Notes under the pieces: generated by a model
Told to the model about the DNA's origin: nothing
The model's database searches: none
The model's input: the letters and a program-made list of their open reading frames with translations, nothing else
Position numbers and translations under genes: made by a program
Part shown: one piece after another, positions 17,504 through 25,847 of the stretch
How positions within the stretch are numbered: the first letter of the stretch is position 1
Layout: every line of letters starts with the position of its first letter
Assembly (NCBI GenBank): GCA_002344825.1
Contig: DDUN01000023.1
Coordinates: 46,892-78,657 of the forward strand
DNA: 31,766 nucleotides
Source of the DNA: Candidatus Multiplicimicrobium inquinatum
GTDB lineage: Bacteria > Omnitrophota > Omnitrophia > Omnitrophales > Aquincolibacteriaceae
Direction: 5' to 3'

Positions 17504-18368
17504 TTAACCAGCTGGGTTCTTTAGCCCTGCTTTTAGGCTTGGCCGGGTAATACACTTTTTTTAATGTAAGTCCTTGAGCCGGAAGGGTTTCAGCAGCCTG
17601 CTTCCGGTCACGAGCCTTGATAATACGCGTCACATCCTCGAGTTTAATTTTGTCTTTGCCGACACCTGCTATTGTCCCGATAATGTTTCTGACCATGTGA
17701 TACAAAAATCCATCCGCTTCAATCGTAAAAATCAGCATCTTTCCCCGCTTTTGCAGAGTAAGACGTTTAACATTTCGGACAAATGAAACCTGATCAATGG
17801 AAACCGAGGGCCGCCCCTTCATGATTCTATCTTCGGAAGTAAAAGAGCGGAAATCATGCTTTCCGATAAAAAACCGCGCTGCTTTTTTCATTCTTTCAAT
17901 ATTGAGCGGCACGGGTTCATGATGCGCAAAATTCCTCCAAATTGCGGGGCGTGAGGAATCATTCCATATCCGATATTCATAAACTTTCGAAATCGGCTGA
18001 AAACGAGCATGAAAACTCTCCGGAACATCTTCCGCATTTACCACCGAAACAGAAGAAGGTAAAAAATGGTTTAGTGCGCGCGCAATACGAAAACAAGGTA
18101 AATCGCTGGAAGTCTTAAAATGAACAATCTGATCTTCGGCATGAACACCGGCATCCGTGCGGCTGCTGGCGGAAACAAGCGGGGTTTGGGTTCTAAATAA
18201 TTCAGTCAGCGCTTTTTCCACGGCTTGCTGAACTGTCGGAACACCGTTGGTTTGTTTTTGAAAGCCAAAAAAATCGGTTCCGTCGTACTCGAGCGTCAGC
18301 TTAATATTTCTGATGCCGCCAAGCTTCAGCTTGGTTTTCCGCGAAACTCTCTTTGCCTTATTTGGCAT
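17499..18368 (-). CDS. truA: tRNA pseudouridine(38-40) synthase
   Basis: Isomerises uridines 38-40 in the tRNA anticodon arm. 289 aa; the catalytic aspartate is D72 in SSRTDAGVHA (69-78), GFQKQ at 35-39, and the C-terminal FLYHMVRNIIGTIAGVGKDK block is typical. About 20 basic residues precede the usual start; there is no internal ATG nearer the conserved region, so this extension is probably real. Its start overlaps the end of asd by 11 bases. Confidence 0.94.
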   Translation of the reverse strand: MPNKAKRVSRKTKLKLGGIRNIKLTLEYDGTDFFGFQKQTNGVPTVQQAVEKALTELFRTQTPLVSASSRTDAGVHAEDQIVHFKTSSDLPCFRIARALNHFLPSSVSVVNAEDVPESFHARFQPISKVYEYRIWNDSSRPAIWRNFAHHEPVPLNIERMKKAARFFIGKHDFRSFTSEDRIMKGRPSVSIDQVSFVRNVKRLTLQKRGKMLIFTIEADGFLYHMVRNIIGTIAGVGKDKIKLEDVTRIIKARDRKQAAETLPAQGLTLKKVYYPAKPKSRAKEPSWLT

Positions 18369-19455
18369 TGCTGACGAGGTACTCAGCGATTTGAACGGCG
18401 TTCAGTGCCGCGCCCTTCCACAACTGATCGCCGGAAACCATCAGCGCAAGGCCATTCTCATTAGCTAAATCCTGGCGGATGCGACCGATAAGCACTTTCT
18501 TTTTATTGCTGGCCTCGATCGGCATCGGAAAATGATTTTCGCTTGGATCGTTCTGAATTTCGATACCCGGGGCTTTGATCAAAATTCCGAGAGCTTCATC
18601 CGGAGTCATTCTCTTTTCAAATTCGATATAGAGAACTTCCGTATGCGCGCGCAGCACCGGCACACGGATGCAGGTCGTCGCAATCTGAATGTTTTTATCA
18701 TGCAGAATTTTTTTTGATTCCTGAATCATTTTTGATTCTTCGCCGTTGTAGCCCGTATTTTCAATCGCAGTGTTATGCGAAAAAAGATTGAAAGCGATTT
18801 GATGCGGAAACACGCTTTTGGCGAGCGGGCTTTTTCCGAGCTTGTCCGTTTCATCCTGCACAGCTGCCAGCAAATCACTTTTGCTGACCGGATTTTTTTC
18901 AACGCGCTCAACGAATTCTTTCGCCTGATTGTAAAGCTCGACCATCGCGGTTGCACCCGCACCGCTCACGGCCTGATAAGTCGCGCAGTAAATACGTTTG
19001 ATTCTGTTTTTGCGGTGCAGCGGAGCTACGGCCATCAGCATCATGATCGCCGAACAATTCGGGTTCGCTATAACCTTGCTGTCTTCTTTAATATCTGCCG
19101 CATTAATTTCCGGAACAACCAGCGGTACTTTCGAATCCATGCGAAAAGCACTGGTATTGTCGATAATGATCGCGCCTTCGGCAATGGCATGCTCCGCAAA
19201 CTGCTTGCTCACGGAAGCGCCGGGACTTGAAAGCACGATATCAATGCCCTTGAATTCTTCGCGGTTACACTTCAACTCATTATTCTTATAATTTTTTCCG
19301 CGAAATGAAATATCAGCGCCCTTGGTGCGCGCTGACCCAAAAGGCTTAAATTCGCCAACAGGAATGGAAGATGCTTCGAGGAGTTTGATCATTTCATGAC
19401 CGACCGCGCCTTTGGCACCGACCACCGCAATATTGTATTTATCTTTCTTTTTCAT
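18358..19455 (-). CDS. asd: Aspartate-semialdehyde dehydrogenase
   Basis: Reduces aspartyl phosphate to the semialdehyde, the branch point for lysine/diaminopimelate, threonine and methionine. 365 aa, slightly long. NADP loop GAKGAVG at 13-19, catalytic C134 in ANPNCSAIMM, QAVSGAGATA at 161-170 and the substrate-binding RVPVLRAHTEVLYIEFE. Same pathway as lysA and dapF, but placed in a different operon, directly after leuB. Confidence 0.95.
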   Translation of the reverse strand: MKKKDKYNIAVVGAKGAVGHEMIKLLEASSIPVGEFKPFGSARTKGADISFRGKNYKNNELKCNREEFKGIDIVLSSPGASVSKQFAEHAIAEGAIIIDNTSAFRMDSKVPLVVPEINAADIKEDSKVIANPNCSAIMMLMAVAPLHRKNRIKRIYCATYQAVSGAGATAMVELYNQAKEFVERVEKNPVSKSDLLAAVQDETDKLGKSPLAKSVFPHQIAFNLFSHNTAIENTGYNGEESKMIQESKKILHDKNIQIATTCIRVPVLRAHTEVLYIEFEKRMTPDEALGILIKAPGIEIQNDPSENHFPMPIEASNKKKVLIGRIRQDLANENGLALMVSGDQLWKGAALNAVQIAEYLVSNAK

Positions 19456-19481
19456 TTCATTTTCCCCGAATATTCAAAAAT

Positions 19482-20555
19482 TTATTTGCTGATTTTTGCC
19501 GCAACTAAATCGCCCATCTTGGAGCAAGAAACCAGCTGCGTTCCCGCGGTCGCGATATCGCCTGTGCGGTAGCCTTCCTTCAAAACAGCTTCAACGGCCT
19601 TCACCAGTTTGTCGGACAAATCAGCTAAGTTAAAGCTCCACTCGAGCATCATCGCCAAAGTCAAAATCGATGCCAAAGGATTGGCTTTATCCTGACCCGC
19701 AATATCAGGCGCGGAGCCATGCACCGGCTCATACAGACCGATTGTATCTCCCAGCGAAGCGGATGGAAGCATCCCGATTGACCCCGTCAGCATGGCCGCT
19801 TCATCACTCAAAATATCCCCGAATAAATTTCCAGTTACAACCACGTCAAACTGTTTGGGATCGCGGATAAACTGCATCGCGCAATCATCCACGTAGCGGT
19901 GATTCAACTGCACGTCGGGATATTGCTTGTGCACACGCTCAACAACCTTGCGCCAGAGCTGAGATACTTCCAATACATTCGCTTTGTCTACGGATGTCAC
20001 CACCCGCTTGCGCTTGCGCGCCATCTCAAAAGCTTTTTTGGCAATCCGTTCCACCTCGGATTCGGAATAAATCATGGTATTAAAGCCCTGCTCCTCACCG
20101 GAAGCCGACTTCTTGAACCCGCGCGGCTCACCAAAATAAATTCCGCTTACAAGCTCACGCAAAATCACAAAGTCGAGACCTTTGACGATTTCGGGTTTCA
20201 GCGATGAACGCTCCACCAGCGCGTCAAACATTTTTACGGGACGCACGTTCGCGTAAGCATTCAAGCCTTTGCGTAATTTCAGCAATCCCTTTTCCGGGCG
20301 CTTTGCGGACTCAAGCCCATCCCATTTGGGTCCGCCGACAGCACCCAAAAACACGGCATCACATTTTTTGATTTTCGCAAGAGTATCATCCGTTAACGGT
20401 TCGCCAAAAGCGTCAATTGAGCAGCCGCCGATCAAATGTTTTTCCGTTTCAAAAACAATATGAAACTCGGACTGAAGTTTCTTGAGAATTTTGATAACTT
20501 GCTCTGTTACTTCCAAACCAATGCCGTCCCCCGGCAATAATGCGATCTTATACAT
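19482..20555 (-). CDS. leuB: 3-isopropylmalate dehydrogenase
   Basis: NAD-dependent oxidative decarboxylation in leucine synthesis. 357 aa. N-terminal LLPGDGIGLEVTE, LRKGLNAYANVRPV with the substrate arginines, and NLFGDILSDEAAMLTGSIGMLPSASLG with the metal-binding aspartates; the LRKxLxxxANxRP form points to LeuB rather than isocitrate or tartrate dehydrogenase. AAGGGA precedes the ATG. No leuA, leuC or leuD is in the window. Confidence 0.95.
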   Translation of the reverse strand: MYKIALLPGDGIGLEVTEQVIKILKKLQSEFHIVFETEKHLIGGCSIDAFGEPLTDDTLAKIKKCDAVFLGAVGGPKWDGLESAKRPEKGLLKLRKGLNAYANVRPVKMFDALVERSSLKPEIVKGLDFVILRELVSGIYFGEPRGFKKSASGEEQGFNTMIYSESEVERIAKKAFEMARKRKRVVTSVDKANVLEVSQLWRKVVERVHKQYPDVQLNHRYVDDCAMQFIRDPKQFDVVVTGNLFGDILSDEAAMLTGSIGMLPSASLGDTIGLYEPVHGSAPDIAGQDKANPLASILTLAMMLEWSFNLADLSDKLVKAVEAVLKEGYRTGDIATAGTQLVSCSKMGDLVAAKISK

Positions 20556-20578
20556 ATCTCTTCCCTTACTTTTAAAAA

Positions 20579-21352
20579 TTAAACTTTTAGACCCTGTTGC
20601 GGAGATGAAGCCGAGGCGTAATCACGCACCGGCATCCGTCCCGCCAAAAATGCTTTGCGTCCCGCGTTCACAGCGTCGCGCATGGCTTCCGCCATCAAAA
20701 CCGGATTCTGCGCTTCCGCAATCGCCGTGTTAAGCAGTACCCCGTCCGCGCCCATTTCCATGGCAATGGCAGCATCCGAAGGTGTCCCCACACCCGCGTC
20801 AATAATCACGGGGCAATCCACGGCTTCCATTAACAGCTTAATCGCGAGACGGTTCTGAATGCCCTGCCCTGACCCAATCGGCGCGCCAAGCGGCATGACA
20901 CACGCGGCTCCCGCATCGACAAGTTTTTTCGCGACAACCAAATCATCGCTGGTGTAAGGCATGACGACAAAACCTTCTTTGACAAGCTCGCGCGTCGCCT
21001 CAATCAAACCAACCACATCCGGCATCAAAGTTTTTGGATCACCGATCACTTCCAGTTTCACCAACTCGCCCATCCCTGCTTCACGCGCGAGGCGCGCAAT
21101 GCGCAAAGCATCTTTCACGTTATAAGCACCCGCGGTATTTGGAAGAATTTTAACCTTCTTTTGATCGATAAAATCGAGAATGTTTTTTTCTTTGCGATTG
21201 GACAAATCAAAACGCGCGGTGGCAAGCGTTACCATATCGACGCCAGCCGCTTCATGTGCTTCGCGCATTAACTCAAAGGAAGCATATTTTCCGGTGCCAA
21301 TAATCAAACGCGACTGAATCTGATATTTTCCGATTTTTAAAACATCACTCAT
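20579..21352 (-). CDS. thiG: Thiazole synthase
   Basis: Forms the thiazole phosphate of thiamine from deoxyxylulose phosphate, dehydroglycine and the thiocarboxylate of ThiS. 257 aa TIM barrel. The Schiff-base lysine is K99 in LVKLEVIGD, with IIGTGKY at 17-23 and PLGAPIGSGQG and DAGVGTPSDAA as phosphate-binding loops. GAGGG lies 8 bases before the ATG. The usual neighbours thiS, thiF, thiH or thiO are absent, so partners must lie elsewhere. Confidence 0.95.
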   Translation of the reverse strand: MSDVLKIGKYQIQSRLIIGTGKYASFELMREAHEAAGVDMVTLATARFDLSNRKEKNILDFIDQKKVKILPNTAGAYNVKDALRIARLAREAGMGELVKLEVIGDPKTLMPDVVGLIEATRELVKEGFVVMPYTSDDLVVAKKLVDAGAACVMPLGAPIGSGQGIQNRLAIKLLMEAVDCPVIIDAGVGTPSDAAIAMEMGADGVLLNTAIAEAQNPVLMAEAMRDAVNAGRKAFLAGRMPVRDYASASSPQQGLKV

Positions 21353-21429
21353 ATCTTACCCTCGAAAATATTTAACTTGGTTTTTGCCGGAAGAGCATTC
21401 CGCGAATATTAACCGCGCGGGGCAAAGCG

Positions 21430-22902
21430 CTACAGAGACCGCTCGATTCTCACTTTGATGGGCTTCACATTCTGATACAGCTCAACATATCTTTTCGCGG
21501 AAGCTTCCCACGAATAGTCGCAGGCAAAAGCATTCCGCTGAAGCTGATGCCATTCTTTTTTCTTTTTAAAAACCTTCACGGCGCGGCGAACCGCGTTCAA
21601 AAAGTCTTCGGCTTTATACTCCTGAAACACAAAGCCATTACCTGATCCAGACGCCGGGTTAAACTCGCTCACGGTGTCCGCGAGCCCGCCCGTCTCACGC
21701 ACAATCGGTATCGTGCCGTAACGCAGAGCAATCATTTGCCCCAAACCGCAGGGCTCATAAAAAGAAGGCAATAAAAAGAAATCGCTTCCGGCATAAATTT
21801 GCTTGGCCATTTCAGGATCGAAAACGATATGAACCCTCAGCCACTCGCGGTTTTTCTTCGCAAGATCACGCAAAGCCTGATGATAGCGCTCTTCGCCCGT
21901 GCCCAAAATTAAGAGCTGAATGCCCATGCCGGAAAGAGCCTCAAAAGCCGGAATCAAAACATCCAAACCTTTTTGAGAAACAAGCCGCGAAACAAAGGAA
22001 AAAACGGGGATTTTTTCGTCCTGTACAAATTCATTGTCTTTTTGAAGCGTGAGTTTACAAACCGCTTTACCTGAAAAATCAGACGGTGAAAACTGCGCGG
22101 GCAGCCCTTTTTCAGTTTGAGGGTTCCATTCGGCGGGATTAATGCCATTAACGATTCCATGCAAATCAACGGCCCGCTCACGAAGCACCGCGTCCATACC
22201 GCAGCCAAATTCTTTGGTTTGAATTTCGCGCGCGTAGCGCTCGCTGACCGTCGTCACCGCGTCCGCGAATATAAGCCCGCCCTTAATAAAACTGACCTTG
22301 CCGTAAAATTCCAACAGATCAAAACGGAAAAGCTCCCAGCCCAATCCGGTCACGGGCAGCGAGTCGGGCGGAAAGTTCCCCTGATAGGCTAAATTGTGAA
22401 TGGTAAATAAAGTACGAATCTTCTTAAAACGGTTGCCTCGAAACTCCCGATTCTTCAGGTAAACAGGAATCAGCCCGGTTTGCCAATCATGACAATGGAT
22501 AATTTCCGGTTCAAGCCCCAACTTATCAATCGCGGTCAAAACCGCGCGCTGAAAAAAAGTGAATCGCCGATCATTATCGGCATAATCACCGGCATAGGTT
22601 CCGTAAATAAATTCACGGCCGAAAAAATCAGTATGCTCAATCAAATAAACCGTAACACCGGAAGCGAGCTTACCTGAATAAACAGCACCTTTTTCTTTTT
22701 GGTGGCCCAGCGTAACTTCGATTGAATCCAAAACCTTTTTGAATCCTGAGGTCAAAGATTCTGTTTGGCGGTAGCGGGGCATAAAAACAGACACATCATG
22801 CCCCAGCCCAGCCAGCGCATCCGCAAGCGAGGAGGTCACATCCGCTAACCCGCCGGTTTTGGCGAGCTTACCGAATTCCGACGCAACGTGAATAATTTTC
22901 AT
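21430..22902 (-). CDS. glgA: Glycogen synthase (ADP-glucose type)
   Basis: Extends alpha-1,4-glucan chains from ADP-glucose; GT5 family, GT-B fold, 490 aa. The N-terminal K15 in AKTGGLADV binds the nucleotide sugar, and the C-terminal half has SRLVSQKGLDVL, LGTGEERY and FLLPSFYEPCGLGQM with the catalytic glutamate. It follows a CBM48 glycogen-binding gene by 66 bases and probably shares its promoter. GAGGA lies about 13 bases upstream of the ATG, rather far. Confidence 0.95.
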   Translation of the reverse strand: MKIIHVASEFGKLAKTGGLADVTSSLADALAGLGHDVSVFMPRYRQTESLTSGFKKVLDSIEVTLGHQKEKGAVYSGKLASGVTVYLIEHTDFFGREFIYGTYAGDYADNDRRFTFFQRAVLTAIDKLGLEPEIIHCHDWQTGLIPVYLKNREFRGNRFKKIRTLFTIHNLAYQGNFPPDSLPVTGLGWELFRFDLLEFYGKVSFIKGGLIFADAVTTVSERYAREIQTKEFGCGMDAVLRERAVDLHGIVNGINPAEWNPQTEKGLPAQFSPSDFSGKAVCKLTLQKDNEFVQDEKIPVFSFVSRLVSQKGLDVLIPAFEALSGMGIQLLILGTGEERYHQALRDLAKKNREWLRVHIVFDPEMAKQIYAGSDFFLLPSFYEPCGLGQMIALRYGTIPIVRETGGLADTVSEFNPASGSGNGFVFQEYKAEDFLNAVRRAVKVFKKKKEWHQLQRNAFACDYSWEASAKRYVELYQNVKPIKVRIERSL

Positions 22903-22968
22903 TTTGTACGGGATGTCCTCAACTTAAATCTTTTTGATTCAACCCTGAGCGTATTTGTTGGTTCCAGC

Positions 22969-23271
22969 TTAGCCCGCTATCTGCAAAACAGAGTTCCATG
23001 TCCCATATAAATTTGGGACACATTCACCTTGTTCTTGGGCATTAGCCCACTGTCCATCAACAATAAAACGGTACTCATACCGTCCTGCCGCAAGAGGAAC
23101 GGAAATCTTCCATTTTCCTGCTTTGTCTTTCTTAAGAAAAAACTCTTTTTCCTGCCATTGATTAAAGGATCCAGCAAGACAAACTTCCGCCGCTTCGGGC
23201 GCGAAAAAAGTAAAAACAGTCTTTGAAACCTTTGGTTTGGGTGCCGCTTTTTTCGTGGTTCGAGTTACCAT
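22969..23271 (-). CDS. Small CBM48 glycogen-binding protein
   Basis: 100 aa: a basic, lysine/proline-rich N-terminus (about 1-16) and then one CBM48/AMPK-beta-type domain. Family marks are VCLAGSFNQWQ (30-40), a W in GKWKISVPL, YEYRFIVDG and a final N near the sugar face. No catalytic domain. Directly upstream of glgA in the same direction, so a glycogen-targeting or scaffolding role is a fair inference. A strong GGAGG lies 6 bases before the ATG. Confidence 0.88.
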   Translation of the reverse strand: MVTRTTKKAAPKPKVSKTVFTFFAPEAAEVCLAGSFNQWQEKEFFLKKDKAGKWKISVPLAAGRYEYRFIVDGQWANAQEQGECVPNLYGTWNSVLQIAG

Positions 23272-23305
23272 AACATGCCTCCAAAAAGGTTAAAAATGAA
23301 GGGCG

Positions 23306-23334
23306 AGTATAGCCCAGAAAAAACCACTTGCCAA
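23306..23334 (-). promoter_or_regulatory. Promoter of the CBM48-glgA-thiG-leuB-asd-truA run
   Basis: TTGGCA (23329-23334), 17 bases, TATACT (23306-23311) on the minus strand. Start near 23299 gives a leader of about 27 bases with GGAGG. Its -35 overlaps that of the rpmB promoter on the other strand. Confidence 0.7.
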
Positions 23335-23355
23335 GCGTCAACGGATTCCTATAAT
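23328..23355 (+). promoter_or_regulatory. Promoter of rpmB
   Basis: TTGCCA (23328-23333), 16 bases, and a perfect TATAAT (23350-23355). The rpmB ATG begins 9 bases after the last -10 base, so the mRNA should be nearly leaderless. Confidence 0.65.
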
Positions 23356-23363
23356 GCACGCCC

Positions 23364-23627
23364 ATGAAGACATGTGACATTTGCGGAAAAAAACCTATCG
23401 TCGGAAACTCGATTGCTCGCCGCGGTCTCTCAAAGAAATCGGGCGGTATCGGTAAGAAGACAACCGGCATTACACGCCGCAGATTCCTCCCGAATTTGCA
23501 AAAAGTGCGTGTGGTTTTGGCATCTGGCTCAGTGAAAACTCTCAAGGTTTGCACAAGCTGCATCCAAGCCGGAAAAATCCGAAAAGCTCCTCCTCGTCGC
23601 CTCTATACAAAAGAAGCGGTTCAGTAA
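23364..23627 (+). CDS. rpmB: 50S ribosomal protein L28 (bL28), zinc-binding form
   Basis: 87 aa. Recognised by CDICGKKPIVGNSIARRG at the start and RRRFLPNLQKVRV (38-50). C4/C7 and C63/C66 make two CxxC pairs, the zinc-binding (C+) version of L28. No Shine-Dalgarno in the 8 bases between the -10 box and ATG. Confidence 0.94.
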   Translation: MKTCDICGKKPIVGNSIARRGLSKKSGGIGKKTTGITRRRFLPNLQKVRVVLASGSVKTLKVCTSCIQAGKIRKAPPRRLYTKEAVQ

Positions 23628-23850
23628 CATCTAAGCCTCTGCACTAAAAGTGCACTCGGCAAAGTATTTTCAGCCCCTGCGCTTAAAGCGCAAAACGGCG
23701 AAAACCTACTGAATTTTGAGGTAAGCTGAACGCACGAAGTCTATCTGCTTCTTTTTTTCTCTAAGACTTATAAGCTCAACCGTCGGCAAGCACTCTTAAA
23801 AAAAGACACTTCATCCCTTTTTACCTGTGGAAATCGAAAGACATCTCCCT
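23628..23850. other. Intergenic stretch between convergent rpmB and recJ
   Basis: No gene seen. Two perfect small hairpins lie on the rpmB side: TGCACT-AAA-AGTGCA (23640-23654) and TGCGCTT-A-AAGCGCA (23678-23692). Neither is followed directly by a U-run, although a T-rich stretch (CTTTTTTTCTC) occurs further on near 23752-23762. On the minus strand a run of seven T (TCTTTTTTTAAG) lies about 80 bases beyond recJ. One of these may end transcription. Confidence 0.3.
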
Positions 23851-23885
23851 GCTGGTTGCGCCCGAAGGGCGCAGAGGATCAAAAG
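23851..23885 (+). repeat. Hairpin repeat family, copy f
   Basis: CTGGTTGCGC, then CCGAAGG, then GCGCAGAG, followed by GATCAAAAG. The stem reads TGCGCCC/GGGCGCA. It starts inside the last codons of recJ and continues into its 3' region; the right arm is slightly changed from the family. Confidence 0.5.
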
Positions 23886-25555
23886 AACCGCAAAGGCAGG
23901 TCAGGCCCCTGGGGTTCGATTTGTTTCGCGTAAAGCACGACACTATCAATGCCATTCCAAGACTTCTTTCGAATATCGTAAATGGCTTCAAAAGAAACTC
24001 CGGATGGAATTCCGGCAAGCTTGACGTAATCTTCTTCCCTAAACTGCATTTGGCGACTTTTTTGTCCGTCACCAACCACCGCTTCATAAGTCCCAATCGG
24101 TGATTTTTTCATGGCTGAAACAAGCTTCAACCCGCGCGTAAAAAACTTCGGGTGTGAATTCCCCGCACCATGCGGCTCGAGCAAAGCCAGCTCCTTCAAA
24201 AGCACTTCATCGATTTCGTGCAGCCCGATTTCTAAATCAAAGTCAATTTTTGTACTCAGATGTGCAGCGTTCAAATTGTCTTTGGCGTAGAGATTTATCT
24301 TGGCTCTAAAAGCATCCACCTGCGCCGGGGTAATCGAAAGACCCGCGGCTTGCGCGTGTCCTCCCGCTTCAATCAAGGTGTCTTTAGAAAACTGTAACGC
24401 ATGATAAAGATTAAACCCGAGAATAGAACGACCGGATCCCTTACCCACACCCTTTTGAAACCCGATCACAATTGCCGGACGATTGAATTTCTCAACAAGC
24501 CGAGCCGCAACGATTCCAATCACACCGACATGCCAGTTTTCGGAAGCCGCCACAATCACTTTGTCACGGTTAAAGTTGACACTCCGCTCAACCCATTGAA
24601 TCGCTTCCTGCGTGCAGCGGCGCTCGATTTGTTTGCGCGCTTCATTTTCACTTTCCAATATTTGTGCCAGACTGGAAGCTTCTTTCAGCGAATCCGTCAC
24701 CAAGAGACGCAAAGCGGAGTCGGGCGAACTCATGCGTCCGGCCGCGTTGATTCGGGGAGCTAATTGAAACGCAACCTGCGTCACGGAAACCTGCGGGCCC
24801 CGGACTTTAGAAACAGCCAATAACGCCGCAATCCCCGGCTTTTTCTGCGCGGCAATCACCTCAAGCCCTTTTTTAACGATAATCCGATTTTCAGAACAAA
24901 GCGGAACAACATCTCCGATTGAAGAAATTGCGGCAAGATCGAGCAGTTCAAAGGCTTCTTCACCCAAAATACTTTGGCACAATTTAAACGCTAAACCCGC
25001 GGCGGAAAGTTCTTTAAACTGATAAGGGCAATCTGCCTGAAGAGGATTTAAAATAATGTTGGCCGCAGGCAATCCGGCTGCGGGAATCTTATGATGATCA
25101 ATGACGATGACATCAACGCCCAAATCACGGGCTATTTGGATCTGCTCGGTCGCGGCCACGCCACAATCTACTGTAATTAATAACGTGACTCCGGCTTCCG
25201 CACCTTCACGTATCGCGCGTGCGCTGACGCCATACCCATCACGCTCTCGTTCCGGTAAAAAAACCTTAAACCGCCCGCCTATTTTCTGAAGCAACCTCGA
25301 GATAATGGCCGCTCCAGTAACTCCGTCAACGTCATAATCGCCATGAATCAGAATGAGCTCTTTTACCGATACCGCTTTGCGAATACGCTGAACCGCCTCA
25401 TCCATCCCTTTCATCGAGGATGGGTCAAGAAGAGCCTTCAAATCTGGAAACAAAAAAGCGCGGATTGCCTCGGAGCTGACTAACCCCCGCTTTTCAAGAA
25501 GCTTGCCGAAAAGCGGAGAAAAAGCAAGGCTCGGGAAAGCAGAAGATGATTTCAT
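23879..25555 (-). CDS. recJ: Single-stranded-DNA-specific exonuclease RecJ
   Basis: 5'-3' exonuclease on single-stranded DNA in recombination and mismatch repair. 558 aa. DHH phosphoesterase motifs in order: HGDYDVDGVTG at 71-81, TVDCG at 128-132, VIDHHKIP at 151-158 (the DHH triad), then RINAAGRM; a DHHA1 domain with GGHAQAAGLSI and a C-terminal OB-like part follow. The end carries hairpin repeat f. The predicted promoter ends only 7 bases from the ATG at 25555, so no ribosome-binding leader is expected. Confidence 0.95.
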   Translation of the reverse strand: MKSSSAFPSLAFSPLFGKLLEKRGLVSSEAIRAFLFPDLKALLDPSSMKGMDEAVQRIRKAVSVKELILIHGDYDVDGVTGAAIISRLLQKIGGRFKVFLPERERDGYGVSARAIREGAEAGVTLLITVDCGVAATEQIQIARDLGVDVIVIDHHKIPAAGLPAANIILNPLQADCPYQFKELSAAGLAFKLCQSILGEEAFELLDLAAISSIGDVVPLCSENRIIVKKGLEVIAAQKKPGIAALLAVSKVRGPQVSVTQVAFQLAPRINAAGRMSSPDSALRLLVTDSLKEASSLAQILESENEARKQIERRCTQEAIQWVERSVNFNRDKVIVAASENWHVGVIGIVAARLVEKFNRPAIVIGFQKGVGKGSGRSILGFNLYHALQFSKDTLIEAGGHAQAAGLSITPAQVDAFRAKINLYAKDNLNAAHLSTKIDFDLEIGLHEIDEVLLKELALLEPHGAGNSHPKFFTRGLKLVSAMKKSPIGTYEAVVGDGQKSRQMQFREEDYVKLAGIPSGVSFEAIYDIRKKSWNGIDSVVLYAKQIEPQGPDLPLRFF

Positions 25556-25562
25556 AATGCGC

Positions 25563-25591
25563 AGTTTAGGGCGTGCCGTCTATTAAGGCAA
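25563..25591 (-). promoter_or_regulatory. Probable recJ promoter inside an inverted repeat
   Basis: TTGCCT (25586-25591), 17 bases, TAAACT (25563-25568) on the minus strand, almost wholly within the left arm of the 25565-25847 element. Moderate match to consensus. Confidence 0.4.
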
Positions 25592-25847
25592 GGCTGCGGC
25601 GCAAATAATTTTGTCCCGAGTCGAAGATCGAGAAGCGTAATGTATCCACTGCGATACATAAGCGACGAGAGATGAAGAATCGGGACAAAAGGATTGCGCC
25701 CCTTTGGGGCTCAGGCGGAATACGGTCATCCGCCGCGTTCTCGCTTCTTGACGTAATGCATTGATTACGCCTGCGTCGCTCGGCCTTGCGTCCGACCGTA
25801 TTGCGCTCTTGAGCGCAGCTTTGACTTAATAGACGGCACGCCCTAAA
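25565..25847. repeat. 283-bp structured element with 34-bp inverted ends
   Basis: Left arm 25565-25598 and right arm 25814-25847 are inverted copies: the outer 23 bases are perfect, then 11 more pair with one mismatch and one G-T. Inside are further stems: TTTTGTCCCGA (25609-25619) with TCGGGACAAAA (25680-25690), enclosing ATGTATC/GATACAT; GCCCC-TTT-GGGGC (25698-25710); AATACGGTC (25719-25727) with GACCGTATT (25794-25802), enclosing CGTAAT/ATTACG; and TGCGCTC-TT-GAGCGCA (25802-25817). No open reading frame of note. It fills almost all of the recJ-secDF gap. It may be a MITE-like non-autonomous element, a structured RNA or an inverted duplication of a promoter; no target duplication is obvious. 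Confidence 0.6.

Noticed and set aside
23628..23850. Possible small RNA gene (tmRNA, SRP or 6S type)
   Set aside because: Only two short hairpins are present; none of the conserved cores of those RNAs could be found.
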